DNA of 64,000 bases, taken from NCBI GenBank assembly GCA_022925895.1, contig JAKSYS010000103.1, forward strand, positions 56,799 to 120,798, given 5' to 3'. The DNA is from Fragilaria crotonensis. Taxonomy: Eukaryota > Bacillariophyta > Fragilariophyceae > Fragilariales > Fragilariaceae. Positions 1 to 11,155 of this stretch are shown piece after piece (position 1 is the first letter of the stretch; the number at the start of each line of letters is the position of its first letter). The translations under genes and the position numbers were made by a program. Under the pieces are notes generated by a model. It was not told where the DNA came from. It made no database searches and saw only the letters and a list, made by a program, of their open reading frames with translations.

Positions 1-367
1 CGTCCCCACCACGCTACCTCCGAATGGTCACCCAGATGGAGCGGACCGTAGTCACTGAACACGGATCGATCGTTTGCATCCGCAGTCAAACGTGACCGAG
101 ACCTTTTGACCAATTCGGTATAGCTCTAAACAGCGTATCGGCTAATTAGAGTGATGACTCAGCTATGCAGTCTTGAGGTCTGCCTTCACGTATCCATAGG
201 AAGCATTTCGACGAAAGGCCGAAGGCGAGCCTTGAACTGAGATTGCGAATAGACAAGCTTTCAGATGTATGTGGTGATGAGCATGTTGTGGACACTGAGA
301 CTAGCCAGGTACTTTGCCTATCGCGATGGCACACATATAACGATTACTTTACTTTTCCATGAAATTC
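1..367. other. Left-edge non-coding stretch
   Basis: I see no supportable gene here. It lies downstream (3' side) of the minus-strand PX/EDR2 gene and probably holds its 3' UTR. Short reading frames in it have no recognisable product. Confidence 0.4.
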
Positions 368-2559
368 TCAAACTGAGCTCGCACAGCTAGCATCGTCGTC
401 GGTAGGCTGCATGAAGTGATTTTTCATCGGCGGAAGTGGCGAACATGAGCATGGGTCGATTCCATGCAAACGCACACCGACCAGCATTTGCTCAGGCAAC
501 TCATCCGCTGCGTTTCCTTGAACCACGAAACCAAGATCCAAAGTCAACACATTCGTGTGACTTCGGGTGACACTCAAGATGCCACGAGCTGCAGAGCTGG
601 AAACAATATCCAAGTCAGCCTCGAGGTATAGCTCCTTACCCTTAGAAGCCTTCTCATACACCCAATTAACAGGCAACTTGTTGCCGATAATGGCAGGCTT
701 TCCGCCGACGACGCTCTTAACAACCCATGGGCCTTCAACCACGACAGGGACAATCTTGAGGGTCTTGTTCTTTGTCTCTTGGTCACTCTCCAAAAAGCGA
801 CAAACGCAGCGCTCCCCAGCCGACATTTTACTGGTATCCGGAACGTCACCATCAAAGTCGTATTCGTATCGCTTGCGCACGAATGGAATAAAGCGCTCTG
901 GGATCTCAAAGTAGGAAACGAACACTCCCCAAGGAAGGCGAAAATTAATAATGAGAGTTGGTTTCTCACGAAGCGCTCCGCCCATGACACCAGAGTTGCT
1001 TCCAATGTTCTCTGGGCAAGCGTCGGTGAGAAAGAGATCCACTGCACGAGCAGGAAACAAGAATTCTCCCGACTCGATTTTCTTCTTATCAACGAGATAG
1101 TTTGGACCACGAACATGAAAGTTGGTAAAGTCAGGAACAGACCAGCAGTTGAAATGTGAACCCAACTTAGCCCCTGGCGGAAACATGTCCATTGGGGACT
1201 TCGTCAATGGGTCTTCATGGCCTTCTTCCAATACTGACTCAGTCATAATACCGGCACCTTGGTTGTCAATGGCGAACGTTCTCGGTCCAACCTGGAGTGA
1301 ACGTCGAATCAAGCCGGTGCTTGATACGGTTCTCGGAGTTCGAGGATTCGCGAATGCAACAATTGGCTTTGGCATGGCGGCGGGGGTATCGATGCCGCTC
1401 TGTGATGGACGCGGCATATGTAAGCCTACGCAAAAGAGAGCAAAGCCCAGCAACAGGGCGACATCGAAATCGACCGTGACAGCAACGTGTGATGAAATCT
1501 TGAGGCCAATGGCTGCGGCGATGAAAATTGCCAGAAAGGCGTATGGACTGTTCTCAATCAATTTTCCGAGAACGTTACCCTCAGCGAATTGCACGGTTGG
1601 AACTGGCTTGGAATAGTTCGGGACGAGCTTGCTCTCGGGGTGCGCATCTTCAAGAACCAAAGTAGCCCCTTCCCCAACTTTGGAAAGCATCTCATTGTCC
1701 ACAGCCCGATCCTCGACGGATCTTCGATATTTTCGGCTGATTGGAATCACAGGCGACGTGACAGTTTTGGACGAATGGTGCGTATTGAGTTTGGGTGTAG
1801 AATTGGCTGGATCCACAGTGTCGACGACGGTCGGTCGCTTGATATGTTTAAAAAGAGTCTTCAACGGAGTCACTGGATTTGGAACTCGAAAGGGTCACTT
1901 TCCTGGACCATAGGGGGGAGCGATTCTTCATCTTCCTCCACATGATCGGTCATGAAGAATGTTTCCACAAGATGCGCCGTGGCACGAACGGAGGCAGTCG
2001 AATTCTCGATCGACTTGGGAAAGTGTTGCAGAAGGATTTCCAAGGTGTCGTTAAGCGTTTGTGCTCGCTGCTTCGCCATAGACTTGACATAGTTGAAGTT
2101 GACCTTTCCCAAATACTCCATCTTTTGAGCCTCAACAAGGTGTTCCACAGACAGAACGAAGTGAATCATGTCCTTGTCATCGTTCGATAGATCACGATCC
2201 CCCTGTTTCAGCTTTTTCTCCACTCCTTTTTTGAGCTTAGATACGAGGGAACGAAAGGCGTTGTACGTCTTGCATATTCTACAAAGTGATTCGAGGGCAA
2301 CGAGAGCATGAGCGCAAATAATACAGTATTCTTCCAATGGATTGCAATATTACCAGGTACTACTTTACTCCGAGAGTACTTACTTAAAAGAATCAAAATT
2401 TGCATGACTGATCTTGTCAGACTTTGGTTTCACGGCAATAATGTAGTCCGTCTCGACTGCCATACCCCCATGAATACGATAATGATCGAATTCGACGACA
2501 TGGGCTTCGACGTTGTGGTGCATCATCGCCACAAGAAGCGCATTTTCAATGCCTGACAT
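368..2559 (-). CDS. PX-like + EDR2_C (DUF1336) domain protein
   Basis: Likely lipid-binding/membrane-associated protein of the EDR2-like type. Exon 1 runs 2559-2384 from ATG (MSGIENALL). A GTAAGT donor and a TTTGTAG acceptor define a 105-nt intron (2383-2279). Exon 2 restores the frame and reads FK-ICKTYNAFRSLVSKLKK, which resembles the end of a PX (phosphoinositide-binding) domain. A helical stretch follows, then a low-complexity region with a hydrophobic segment (FLAIFIAAAIGLKISSHVAV) that could be a membrane span. The C-terminal ~250 residues are a recognisable EDR2_C domain: FNCWSVPDFTNFHVRGPNYL, then FRLPWGVFVSYFEIP, and finally GFVVQGNAADELPEQMLVGV. Near 1870-1895 the frame changes by one base beside CCC/TTT. 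The C-terminal frame has no ATG of its own there, so I treat the two parts as one gene with an indel; a short unrecognised intron is the alternative. Known of the family: plant EDR2 carries PH, START and DUF1336 domains; function in diatoms is not established. Confidence 0.8.
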
Positions 2560-2799
2560 GGTGCAAGTCAGTTCGAAGTTTGAACAACCTCCTGTTAACG
2601 ATGGTTATTGATTTCACAACAACAAGCAATGCAAGAATTTCGGTATCATACCTTCTACTACCGATAGTACCAGGTACCACCTACTCGGAGTACCACTCTA
2701 TGTGCAGCATCTGGCATCTGGATTCTGGATACGCTTTCCTGCTACCGGAAGATTCTGTCATATGAACTGTAACCAGAAGACAGAAGTGATATGTTATTG

Positions 2800-2823
2800 A
2801 GAGTTCCGGGCTAAAGGAAATCC
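2800..2823 (+). repeat. Left 24-bp terminal inverted repeat
   Basis: Begins AGAGTTCCGGGCTAAAGG and is the exact reverse complement of 4406-4429. Confidence 0.8.
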
Positions 2824-3149
2824 ATTAGAGATTTCCCTTAGCATTGACTCAGAACCGGTTCTGAGTCAAAGTTAACGGAAAAGTTAAAGGATTTCCTTTA
2901 GCACTTAACCGAAATTTGCCGAATTTCGCCGACCTAAGGACTACGATTTCCCTTAAGGATTTCCCTTAGCTGGTTTCTCTTCCACGTGTTCGCTTCATCG
3001 TTTTTGAGCTCCACGTGTAACATCATTTAGGTGCAGCTCTGGTAGATCTCACTACAGAATAGACTTCACATCCGCAGAAAAATCCGTCCATCCCCGCAGA
3101 ATGCAGATGCAATGCAATGAGAGAAACTAAAACAGATTGCTGCATCCTG

Positions 3150-3960
3150 CATGGAATGAGGACCAAAGTTGACTAGAAGTATGAACAAGTCATGCGGGAA
3201 GTGCAGCTGCAAAAGACGAGAGTCTTCACTGTCGAAGAATGCGTCTGTGATGAGACTCGAGTTTCGCCGACACGATTTGAGCGAATCAGGAGCCAGTATC
3301 GACATCAACATCTCAACAGCGGCTTCACTTCAGACTACAAGATTTTGTCAGCTTCTTGTTCGTTATATAAATCAGACATGTGCAAAGTTTGGCTGCAAAA
3401 GGTAAGAGTCTTCATCCTCAACGAAATGCGGTTGTGATTAGACTCGAATTGTGCTGACACGATTCGAACAAGTGAGGAGCCCGCATCCACATCGATATCT
3501 TAACAACGGCTACACTTCAGACTACAAGAATTTGTCAGCTTCTTGTTCGTTATATAAATCAGACATGTGCAAAGTTTGGCTGCGAAAGGTAAGAGTCTTC
3601 ATCCTCAACGAAATGCGTTTATGATGAGACTCGAGTTTTGCCTACACGATTCGAACACGTGAGGAGCCAGCATCGACATCAACATCTTAACCACGGCTAC
3701 ACTTCAGACTACAAGATTTTGCCAGCTTCTTGTTACTTATACTAGAAAGGCATGCACAAAGTTTGGCTGGGAGAGATGAGAGTCTTCATCCTCAAAGAAA
3801 TGCGTTTGTGGTTAGACTCGAGCTTTGCTAACGAGTCTCGAACAAATTACGAGCCAGCATCGGCATCAACATCTTAACAACAGCCATAAGTAAGGCAAGA
3901 AGACTTTTTCAGCTTCTTGTCAATTTTATATGAACAATGCATGTGCAATGTTTGGTTGTA
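3150..3960. repeat. 187-bp tandem repeat, about four copies
   Basis: The phrase ACTACAAGA..TTGTCAGC recurs at 3334, 3521 and 3708, exactly 187 bp apart, inside the inverted-repeat element. The two middle copies are very similar through TTCGTTATATAAATCAGACA and AGAGTCTTCATCCTCAACGA. The outer copies (from about 3150 and from about 3890) are diverged. No open frame is conserved across copies, so it behaves as a minisatellite, not as coding sequence. Confidence 0.8.
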
Positions 3961-4405
3961 ATTTCTTTGTTATAAGAGCACTGTATTTGTGTTAGCCGTT
4001 GCCATCATCCTGGGAGAAATCTTGGATTGCCGTATCCTGATTCCTGATGTTCTCCTACACATCCTTTCTAATGCAATGAGGGCGTTGCAAAATGGAAAGA
4101 ACAACAAGGAGCAGAGTCTTTAAGGGACAAGTGGACCTGCCATCATCAAATACAGCAGCAGTCTGGCTCAAGGGCAGAGCTCCATTATCGACATGATATG
4201 TTGCTTTGCGATGTGATCGCGTGGTGAGCATTTTGATATGCCATGTTTTTTCTGGAATACTGCTCTGTATGCTTGTCTGCATTCCTGGGGAAAATGAAGC
4301 TAAGGGAAAAGCTTAGCTGTCTGATCCTACCCGGACGATGTTTGCTAAAGGATATCCTTGAGAGATTTCCCTTGGCTCCATATCAAAGGGTTACGGATAC
4401 TTAAA

Positions 4406-4429
4406 GGATTTCCTTTAGCCCGGAACTCT
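4406..4429 (-). repeat. Right 24-bp terminal inverted repeat
   Basis: Ends CCTTTAGCCCGGAACTCT and is the exact reverse complement of 2800-2823. Confidence 0.8.
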
Positions 4430-6807
4430 AATTATATGTGTTACCAATATGTTGGTATGTAGGATTCTAAGCATACTGGAGTCAGGAGTACTCCAGTACC
4501 GAACGAAGGAGTCTCCTACTACTCCGTACCCAGTACGGTCGTACTCCAGTATACCATACTACACGGAGTCTCGCCAGAGTATGATACTCCAGTACAATTG
4601 TACTTGTAATCCAGTACGGAGCGCTATTCCTCCAGTACACATGTATACAATGTACTCGGAGTACAAATCAAAACCTCTACTGGTATAAGAGGAGCTTCTT
4701 GTGCTGTACAACGAGGTATTCCCATGTCTGCGTGTACTGTGTATTGTGTACTGTACCAAATTGCAAATGCTGATGACTGGAATGGCTTTATCTCGGCAGA
4801 AACGTCAATGTTTTACAACAATTCTTGTATCATTGATCCTTCATCACCATGTCAACAGCAATGAAGAATGATCAAAGTACGGGAGCAAGATCCAAATTGC
4901 CTATCGATGATATACAAGTCTTCGTTTTTCTTTTGCTGGTTCAAAGTCGTGTATAAATATGTATTCAGCATAGTATATACAATATTTTGTATTCTGCTCT
5001 TAATTTTTTGACAAGAGTTTGATGAGTAAATGGTCAATCAAAATTCGTATTGGACAGGGTTTTGAACAAGCTGTTTTTACCACACAATTTGGAACAAATG
5101 CCAAGTGGAATTCTCTCAAACATATTAAAATATTCAGAACTGAAGCTTGTAGAAATTTGGAGGGCATCCTCGACGTGTGAAAAAGGTCGTACAACAATGT
5201 TTTGACGTCTCATCTACAGTATGCGTATTTAAGAGAATTGAGCAATTAAATTGCTTTTTCTATCAGCAGAACATATCTCTATTTGTTGACTAATGAGAGC
5301 TTTATAATAGGTCACGGTGTGAAATTATGGAAAATGGATTGTTTTTTGCGTAGAGGTCCTTGAATATCACAAAAAGGTTGTTCAAAGCCATTTTATTGGG
5401 ACAAAGCCATTTTTATGTGGCATAGGTACAGTGTACACGGCTTGTTTCAAACAGAGCCCACATACTAAAGAAACAAAACACAGATCCAATAGTCTAAAAA
5501 TACTGATGAAGCTCAATTTCTTGAAAGAATACAAGAGATTGACACCAATGCTTTGTCTCATCCATTTTGCTTCTCAGTCTTTGCGAGTGCAGTATTTAGA
5601 GAAGACACAACACTATTATTAAAGCAAGTGCTACCATGGCAACTATTGTAGCTATCATACATGTTCTTTTACCTTTGACTCAATAACTTTTAGCTGTGTC
5701 CTGCTCCAGCATTGCCTCAAATCAAATTAAAGCACCACCTAGTAAGAATCCATTTGCTGCCATTATTTATGTTGTTGCAAACAATCAAACAGAAACACAG
5801 AAGCCAAATTTTGAGAAGAGCGCTTTGATACTATTGATGCAGTGCTGAGATAGCTGGACAAAAATGATAGTAGTAGTAGGTCCGATTTCCGTTGTAGCTT
5901 TCCCAGCAAGTGAACTCTAAACTGTTTCAGATCCTTCTTTACTGGTAGACCAGCATGCGGTGCCATAGCAGCACTGACATCAGGATACTTTTGACCTAGA
6001 TGACAATCGTAGATTTCTTCCAAGATTTGATGGCAGAGGATAGGAGCTGTAGTACTGTTGTGGTTACTATCTCATTTTTAGTACGGGCATTGGGCACTGT
6101 ATCGTACCGCTAGCCTTAACCCCTGCAATTCTAAGTTAGGTCTCTCCTTCCCAGTGTATCATAAAGTTGTTAACCTCTATTTTTTATGCATACGACGAAT
6201 CATAGTCGGTACTGTAGAAGGTGGAGGCGCGCCGGCCAGATCTAATAAAATTAACCGCAGTGCCTACTATCGTTAGAATTTAGAATGCATCATTAAACGT
6301 GGGAAGGACACAGGACTGATCTTTGTAAGCATACATGAATGACGAAGAAGAGGCAGACATAGCGAAATACGGTGGTATAATAAGTCCATGGTGGTAATTG
6401 TACGCTTGTATGTACGGCTTCTTCCTGTGACTGTGGACTTTGGAGCCGAAGCCTACATCGCCCAATCTTTCAGATCTCCCGAGCGGAATTTATGGCGTTA
6501 CTTGGGGGTTAATAGATTCTTTCTTCAATTTTTTGTGGCTGCCTGCAAAAATTTCGTCGATTCGTTTGCCGCCTGCTCGCTGATCATCCTCTGAAATCGG
6601 CCAATCCAACCAGTTTCTTTTCGATACTACCGTGCCAGCACAACCCGTCAAGGCAGTCTAGCCACCATGTAACACTTTACGGACCCGACTTCAGTCTCTT
6701 GACAAGGAGGTAGAAGATTCCGTACATGTGGCAATATTGAGCCAACCAAACCTATGAGATCTACTTGGTAGAATGCCGTTGTCGATAATAGCAGGTAACA
6801 CACCACT
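4430..6807. other. Gene-free stretch with GTAC-rich cluster
   Basis: 4441-4760 is packed with GTAC words such as CAGTACGG and GTACTCCAG (I count 15 GTAC in 320 bp). 4800-6250 is AT-rich with no recognisable product. 6220-6242 holds a GC-rich GGCGCGCCGGCC word. 6280-6807 is ordinary and probably holds the 3' UTR of the protease gene. Confidence 0.5.
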
Positions 6808-8619
6808 TTAAATAGTTTTAAATTTTTGGCGCGGCGCTGAGGCGGAGTGCCTTCTCCGGCGCACGGATCGTGGCGGACGCACCGCACGCGCTGATGGAAT
6901 CTTGCGATCAAAGGGGTGTGGCTGCCCAGAGCCCAGGACGGCTTCCTTACCGGCATGGTCTTTTTCGGTGAAGCTAAGCGTGCGTGGTCGATAGGAAGTG
7001 TTCCCATATATTCTCGAGGCTGCGTTCTCCACTTCACGCAAGTTGCCACCTGAATTTGAACGGCGAAGCACGGATATTTGACTGCTGTCTGTTGTATAGA
7101 CGGTGCTTTGGTCGCCAAGCGTGGATCCACCAATAGTAGAGCCACCAATCGTTTCGTCGCCGTCTCCTTGGTACGTATTTCGTCGCGAGGGACGATAGTC
7201 GGAATCAGGAACCACGATTTCATAGACAGGACCCCAATGGGGTTTTGGTTCGGATCGAGGTTTCGTCGGTTTCGCTTCAGTTTTTTCCATGGCGTTCGAG
7301 ACACCACAACAAAAGTCACGGACGATGGCATCATTCGTTTCAGAGGCATTGCAGAGAAGGTTTAAGATTGATGATCCAAGATGTCCCGGTTCTGGCGCTC
7401 TAGAACCGGCGAATTTAGGAGCATCTTCTCGAATAGTTGATGACCGCATTCCGGCAACTTCATAGAGGAGGATGTAAGCGTCCTGGCTCAAGACAGTCTT
7501 GACATCCGCCTTGGATATCACGCTGTCATTGGCCTTGTACCACTCATTATGGCATTTGACGTACGCCAGGTAATGTCCTGACTCGCAGGATCGACCTTGG
7601 TGGACCAAGACACCCACAAGTTCGTATGGAGGAGGCTTGGCCTTGTTAACGCGAGACATATAGTCTCCAATTTCAAGCTTCAGCGGAAAGTGGACATGCT
7701 TCGACAGACGCACCGTTCGACCGTAGTTGTCAAATGCGAATCGTTTCAAGTGGCAAACCAATATCGACGGGGCAGTCGCCAAACGAAGTCCTTTGGTTAC
7801 CGGTTGCTTCCGTTGGCATGCGCTGCACATGACCATATTGTCATGATCCAGCATTTCAGTCTTGGTGAACTCGCACAGAGCATCTCCTAAAGTATTCACG
7901 TGATTCATACATATGTCGAGGCTGAGATCCATATACCGATCTCTAGTCAGACTTGACCGTCCACAAGCTTGACACGTGACCGCTGATTCCAACAGGCCGT
8001 CAAAGAGACTAGATAGCTGCCTGTTGTGACCGTTCATGGTCAATGTAGATAAAAGCGCTCTCATAAACTCATGAGCATCTTCTTGCTGAAACGGGCGTAA
8101 ACATTTCGATAAGCGATCTGGGTGTCTGGTAATGGAGCTCGGGTTCACTATACTGGTGGAGGAACCAAAGAACCACGACTGGTGTGCTGGCTCCGGGGAA
8201 GCATATTCACGAGTGATCTCTGTAAGTTGACGCGTCAGCCATTCACTTCGTTCTTTACATTTCTTGGTTTCGCGGCGCTTTCTTCGCAGTTCTCGTCGCG
8301 ATAGCTTCTCCATTTGTCTTGCTTCATCTCCATCTTGTGAATCAACACTCCCCGATCCGGCGGCCAGCAGGTTTGAGTTCGAAGCATATCTTCGAAAGAT
8401 AGCTAGCGTATGAGGTTCTAGCAAGGCATGGCTTAAGGATGTGGATAGAAGGCACTGCAGGGCTGCGTTCGCGTAGCAAGTGTTTCCAACGTTCTCAAGG
8501 CCCTTGGGAGACGCGTTATGCGGGATCTTCGACACATGAAGTGAAGAGGAAGATGCACTAAGATTTGGTGGGACGTCGCCAACGATAGCCCCCCTTCCAG
8601 ACCCAGCTCCTTTGCCCAT
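6808..8619 (-). CDS. Ubiquitin-specific protease (USP/UBP, C19 family)
   Basis: Thiol deubiquitinase that removes ubiquitin from proteins. 603 aa, uninterrupted, from ATG at 8619 (MGKGAGSGRG). The Cys box is GLENVGNTCYANAALQCL with catalytic Cys48. QQEDAHEF lies at about 178-185. Two CxxC pairs (216/219 and 265/268) form the usual zinc ribbon of the fingers. The His box is SGHYLAYVKCHNEWYKANDS, with His349 and the polar partner at N364/D365. The core (about 38-390) is followed by a ~210-residue Ser/Arg-rich tail without known domains, ending in a basic stretch (RPPRSVRRRRH) that could direct it to the nucleus or nucleolus. It looks closest to the USP36/USP42 type, but this is by eye only. A long basic insertion (about 100-130) sits between the Cys and QQEDAHEF boxes. 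Confidence 0.93.
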   Translation of the reverse strand: MGKGAGSGRGAIVGDVPPNLSASSSSLHVSKIPHNASPKGLENVGNTCYANAALQCLLSTSLSHALLEPHTLAIFRRYASNSNLLAAGSGSVDSQDGDEARQMEKLSRRELRRKRRETKKCKERSEWLTRQLTEITREYASPEPAHQSWFFGSSTSIVNPSSITRHPDRLSKCLRPFQQEDAHEFMRALLSTLTMNGHNRQLSSLFDGLLESAVTCQACGRSSLTRDRYMDLSLDICMNHVNTLGDALCEFTKTEMLDHDNMVMCSACQRKQPVTKGLRLATAPSILVCHLKRFAFDNYGRTVRLSKHVHFPLKLEIGDYMSRVNKAKPPPYELVGVLVHQGRSCESGHYLAYVKCHNEWYKANDSVISKADVKTVLSQDAYILLYEVAGMRSSTIREDAPKFAGSRAPEPGHLGSSILNLLCNASETNDAIVRDFCCGVSNAMEKTEAKPTKPRSEPKPHWGPVYEIVVPDSDYRPSRRNTYQGDGDETIGGSTIGGSTLGDQSTVYTTDSSQISVLRRSNSGGNLREVENAASRIYGNTSYRPRTLSFTEKDHAGKEAVLGSGQPHPFDRKIPSARAVRPPRSVRRRRHSASAPRQKFKTI

Positions 8620-11155
8620 ACTATTCGGATCTGCAGCGCGATAGATAGGAGCCTAAGCCTTCACAAACACACTACCTCTGGAGAGAAATAGTTCAAGATT
8701 CACCTTCGTTGATCACTCCAAGCAATCCACGACAGCTGAACGACGCTTCTCTATGGTACAATGGTGCGATAATCCTGACTGCGGCGTTGGGTGAAGTGCC
8801 TGTCTCTTTCTTTCAGTGGACCTAACGCCTTAACAACAATCAGGGGTATGGGGTACTATTGAGGATAGAAAATGAGAGCAGAGGCAAGGAAACGGAATGT
8901 GGATGGTGCATCCATGTCCTCAAGGCTGAAGATGTTCATAAATCGCAAGTCTGGAATTTCTATCGGCACTTGTGGTGATTCAACGGAAATAGAGAGCCGC
9001 CAAATCGACAAGCTGACGTTCTCCCCCCAAAACCTAAAATTTGATCTGTTTTGTTTTCAGTATATTACTCCCCATTGAATATTGATTCTAATAACCATAA
9101 AGGCCATTAGCATTAACATAACTTGAAGATGGATTTTACTATGATCAATCGGAGTTTGAATTTCGGCGAGTATCATCAAAAGAGAACTTCTACAGTTACG
9201 ACCGGTCGCTTCTTCCGTCGAGTGACTTAAATTTTGAAGCGAGTCACGGTCACTGTCAGGATGTTGGTCATGGGGATGGGTCGCGAGTCGTGAGTCGCGA
9301 ATCGCGACATCGTCCTTTCGTATCTCGTGGGTGTGTGGTTCCTCCTTCCTCCGCCAAAACCAGACACATCGGTGCTTTGTATTTACATTACTCCAAGTAT
9401 GAGTACCACGTACTTGTAGTCCAGTTCTCGGAGTGGTATGCATAGACTACAAGTACTGCGTTATGTGTATGGTGTATGTCAGGGATTGGAAAAATAATAC
9501 TGTCCCACGTTGAATCTGGTATTACAGTCCTCCGGTAGGTAGAATGGTATTGTGCTGTTGCACTGGGAGGTATTTTGGTATTGAAAAATCCTTCAGTCCG
9601 GTATAAATATAACTTCTCTTCATTTTTGGAAGCGCAGTACTTACTCAGTTCCATTGGTTTCGTCCGGTAGGTATAATGGTAGTAAAAACACTACAGTAAC
9701 AGTAAACTGCAGTACTACAGTACAGAAATGAACCGTATACACACTGATGCAGGACAGAACATTTATAGAAATTCAAGCTGGTATTCCCGAACACCGGAAT
9801 TCAAAATACTACCGACTGGACTCAGTAGAAAATAACCATGGGTCCTGGTTACTGGTTGGTATATTGCAACTCGCAGGTAACCAGTTATTGGGCATTTTAA
9901 AAATCACAGTAGTGGTACAGTATAATACCGTCGGTATTTGGTTACCGGTACCGGTGGTTATTACTTCCAATCCCTGGTGTATGTACCAGGATCCAGAATC
10001 CAGTCGTATGCCGTTGCATACTCGGACAACGGAGTATTCTCCGTTAGATCTGGCTGCAGGATGCATTCTACTTACTCGACTGTTGGCAGCAACTACATCG
10101 TCTCTTAGTAAACTAGCTAGTTGTTGAGGGAATAGGTTGGAGTTTGTAAGACGTAACCCATGATCCTTACTTCCGTGTGTCCATGTATTACGAACTGGGG
10201 TACAGTTTTTCGCAGAACGAAGTTGAACGTAATGAGTAATCATAAACAATTAGAGCATGCTGTGTTACGTCAACATGGAGAATCACATCCGCCGACGGAC
10301 GCGCTGATTTTTTGGAGGAAACGCAGATCAGGCAGGTCATGTCTGTTGATGGTTCAGAATTCGTACTCCTGTGTTGTTAAGCTCTCTGTCTACATATGCA
10401 TCATGTAATCATGTATCATGTACGAGCGACAGACGTGTCCCTATCCCTGTTCATACTGGAAGTCCCAAGTCCCCAAGTTACCAGCAAGAAATCGGATCCG
10501 GAAGGTCACGAGCACAGCAAGGGTATTGGAGTACTAATACCAGCTCCCAAGGTACTGTAGCTCCGGGAATCGGGAAAAGACACTGAAAAATCGGATTCAC
10601 GAGTCAGAGATACGAGACATACGACGTAGCACTGGTGTATATACTATATACTGTATTCTGTATTGGGTACTGTACTCTTTTTGGTACATCTGTACATCTG
10701 TACTTGTACCTGGTACGATACCGAGAAGCAGATCTGGAAGATGTGTCGAGGGTTGAGGTGACGCACGGAAGCAGCTCAGCCTCGACGTCTGTCGTGGCCA
10801 GTTCCACGTACTACAAGTGTAGAAACGAGTACGGATTGAACCATGGAGAAAGAGTCGTCGTCTTGAAACCTCAACATGTCTCCAAGACCACCCAGTGGTT
10901 GCGTGGTTCGTGGTTATCTATGATACCAGCAGCTACCAGTAGCATCCAATCCGTACTGTAACACTCAGACCTCTGTACTCTGCACACATCCTTGAGATCC
11001 ACACGTTGCCAGTTACTACCTGTAGTTGTGACAAAGTAGTCAGGTCTGAGCCTTCAAGCATTGTTGTTGATCTTTAAGTGCATCATCCATTATCCCCTCT
11101 GACTGCTGTAATCGCTGTCGAGACCATTGTTGTATCTTTATCTCAGGGTATCATC
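8620..11155. other. Gene-free stretch, GTAC-rich from 9.4 kb
   Basis: 8620-9360 is likely the promoter side of the protease gene and contains a short nest of GTCGCGAGTCGTGAGTCGCG palindromic words near 9278-9305. 9380-10980 is dominated by GTAC-containing words (GAGTACC, AGTACTGCAG, GTACTTGTACC). Open frames here have no recognisable product. 10980-11155 precedes the LARP start codon. Confidence 0.5.

Larger units (their letters stand above)
2800..4429. mobile_element. Non-autonomous inverted-repeat element (~1.6 kb)
   Basis: Bounded by a perfect 24-bp inverted repeat (2800-2823 and 4406-4429). Subterminal copies of a GGAAATC...GATTTCCCTTAGC word lie in both orientations at 2817-2975 and 4293-4410, so each end can also fold on itself. 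The interior has no credible transposase; it carries a 187-bp tandem repeat (3150-3960). I found no convincing target-site duplication. Inference: a non-autonomous DNA transposon or foldback element of unknown superfamily. Confidence 0.65.

Noticed and set aside
1874-1899. A 26-nt GT-AG intron joining the two parts of the PX/EDR2 gene
   Set aside because: The phase fits, but 26 nt is far shorter than the other introns here (72-208 nt). A one-base indel beside CCC/TTT explains it more simply.
3150-3960. CRISPR-like array
   Set aside because: The 187-bp units are contiguous and similar along their whole length; there are no short repeats with unique spacers, and the DNA is eukaryotic.
9388-9654. 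Open frames inside the GTAC-rich DNA
   Set aside because: Tyr/Ser/Val/Thr-heavy products reflect repeated TAC/GTA words; no domain and no conserved structure.
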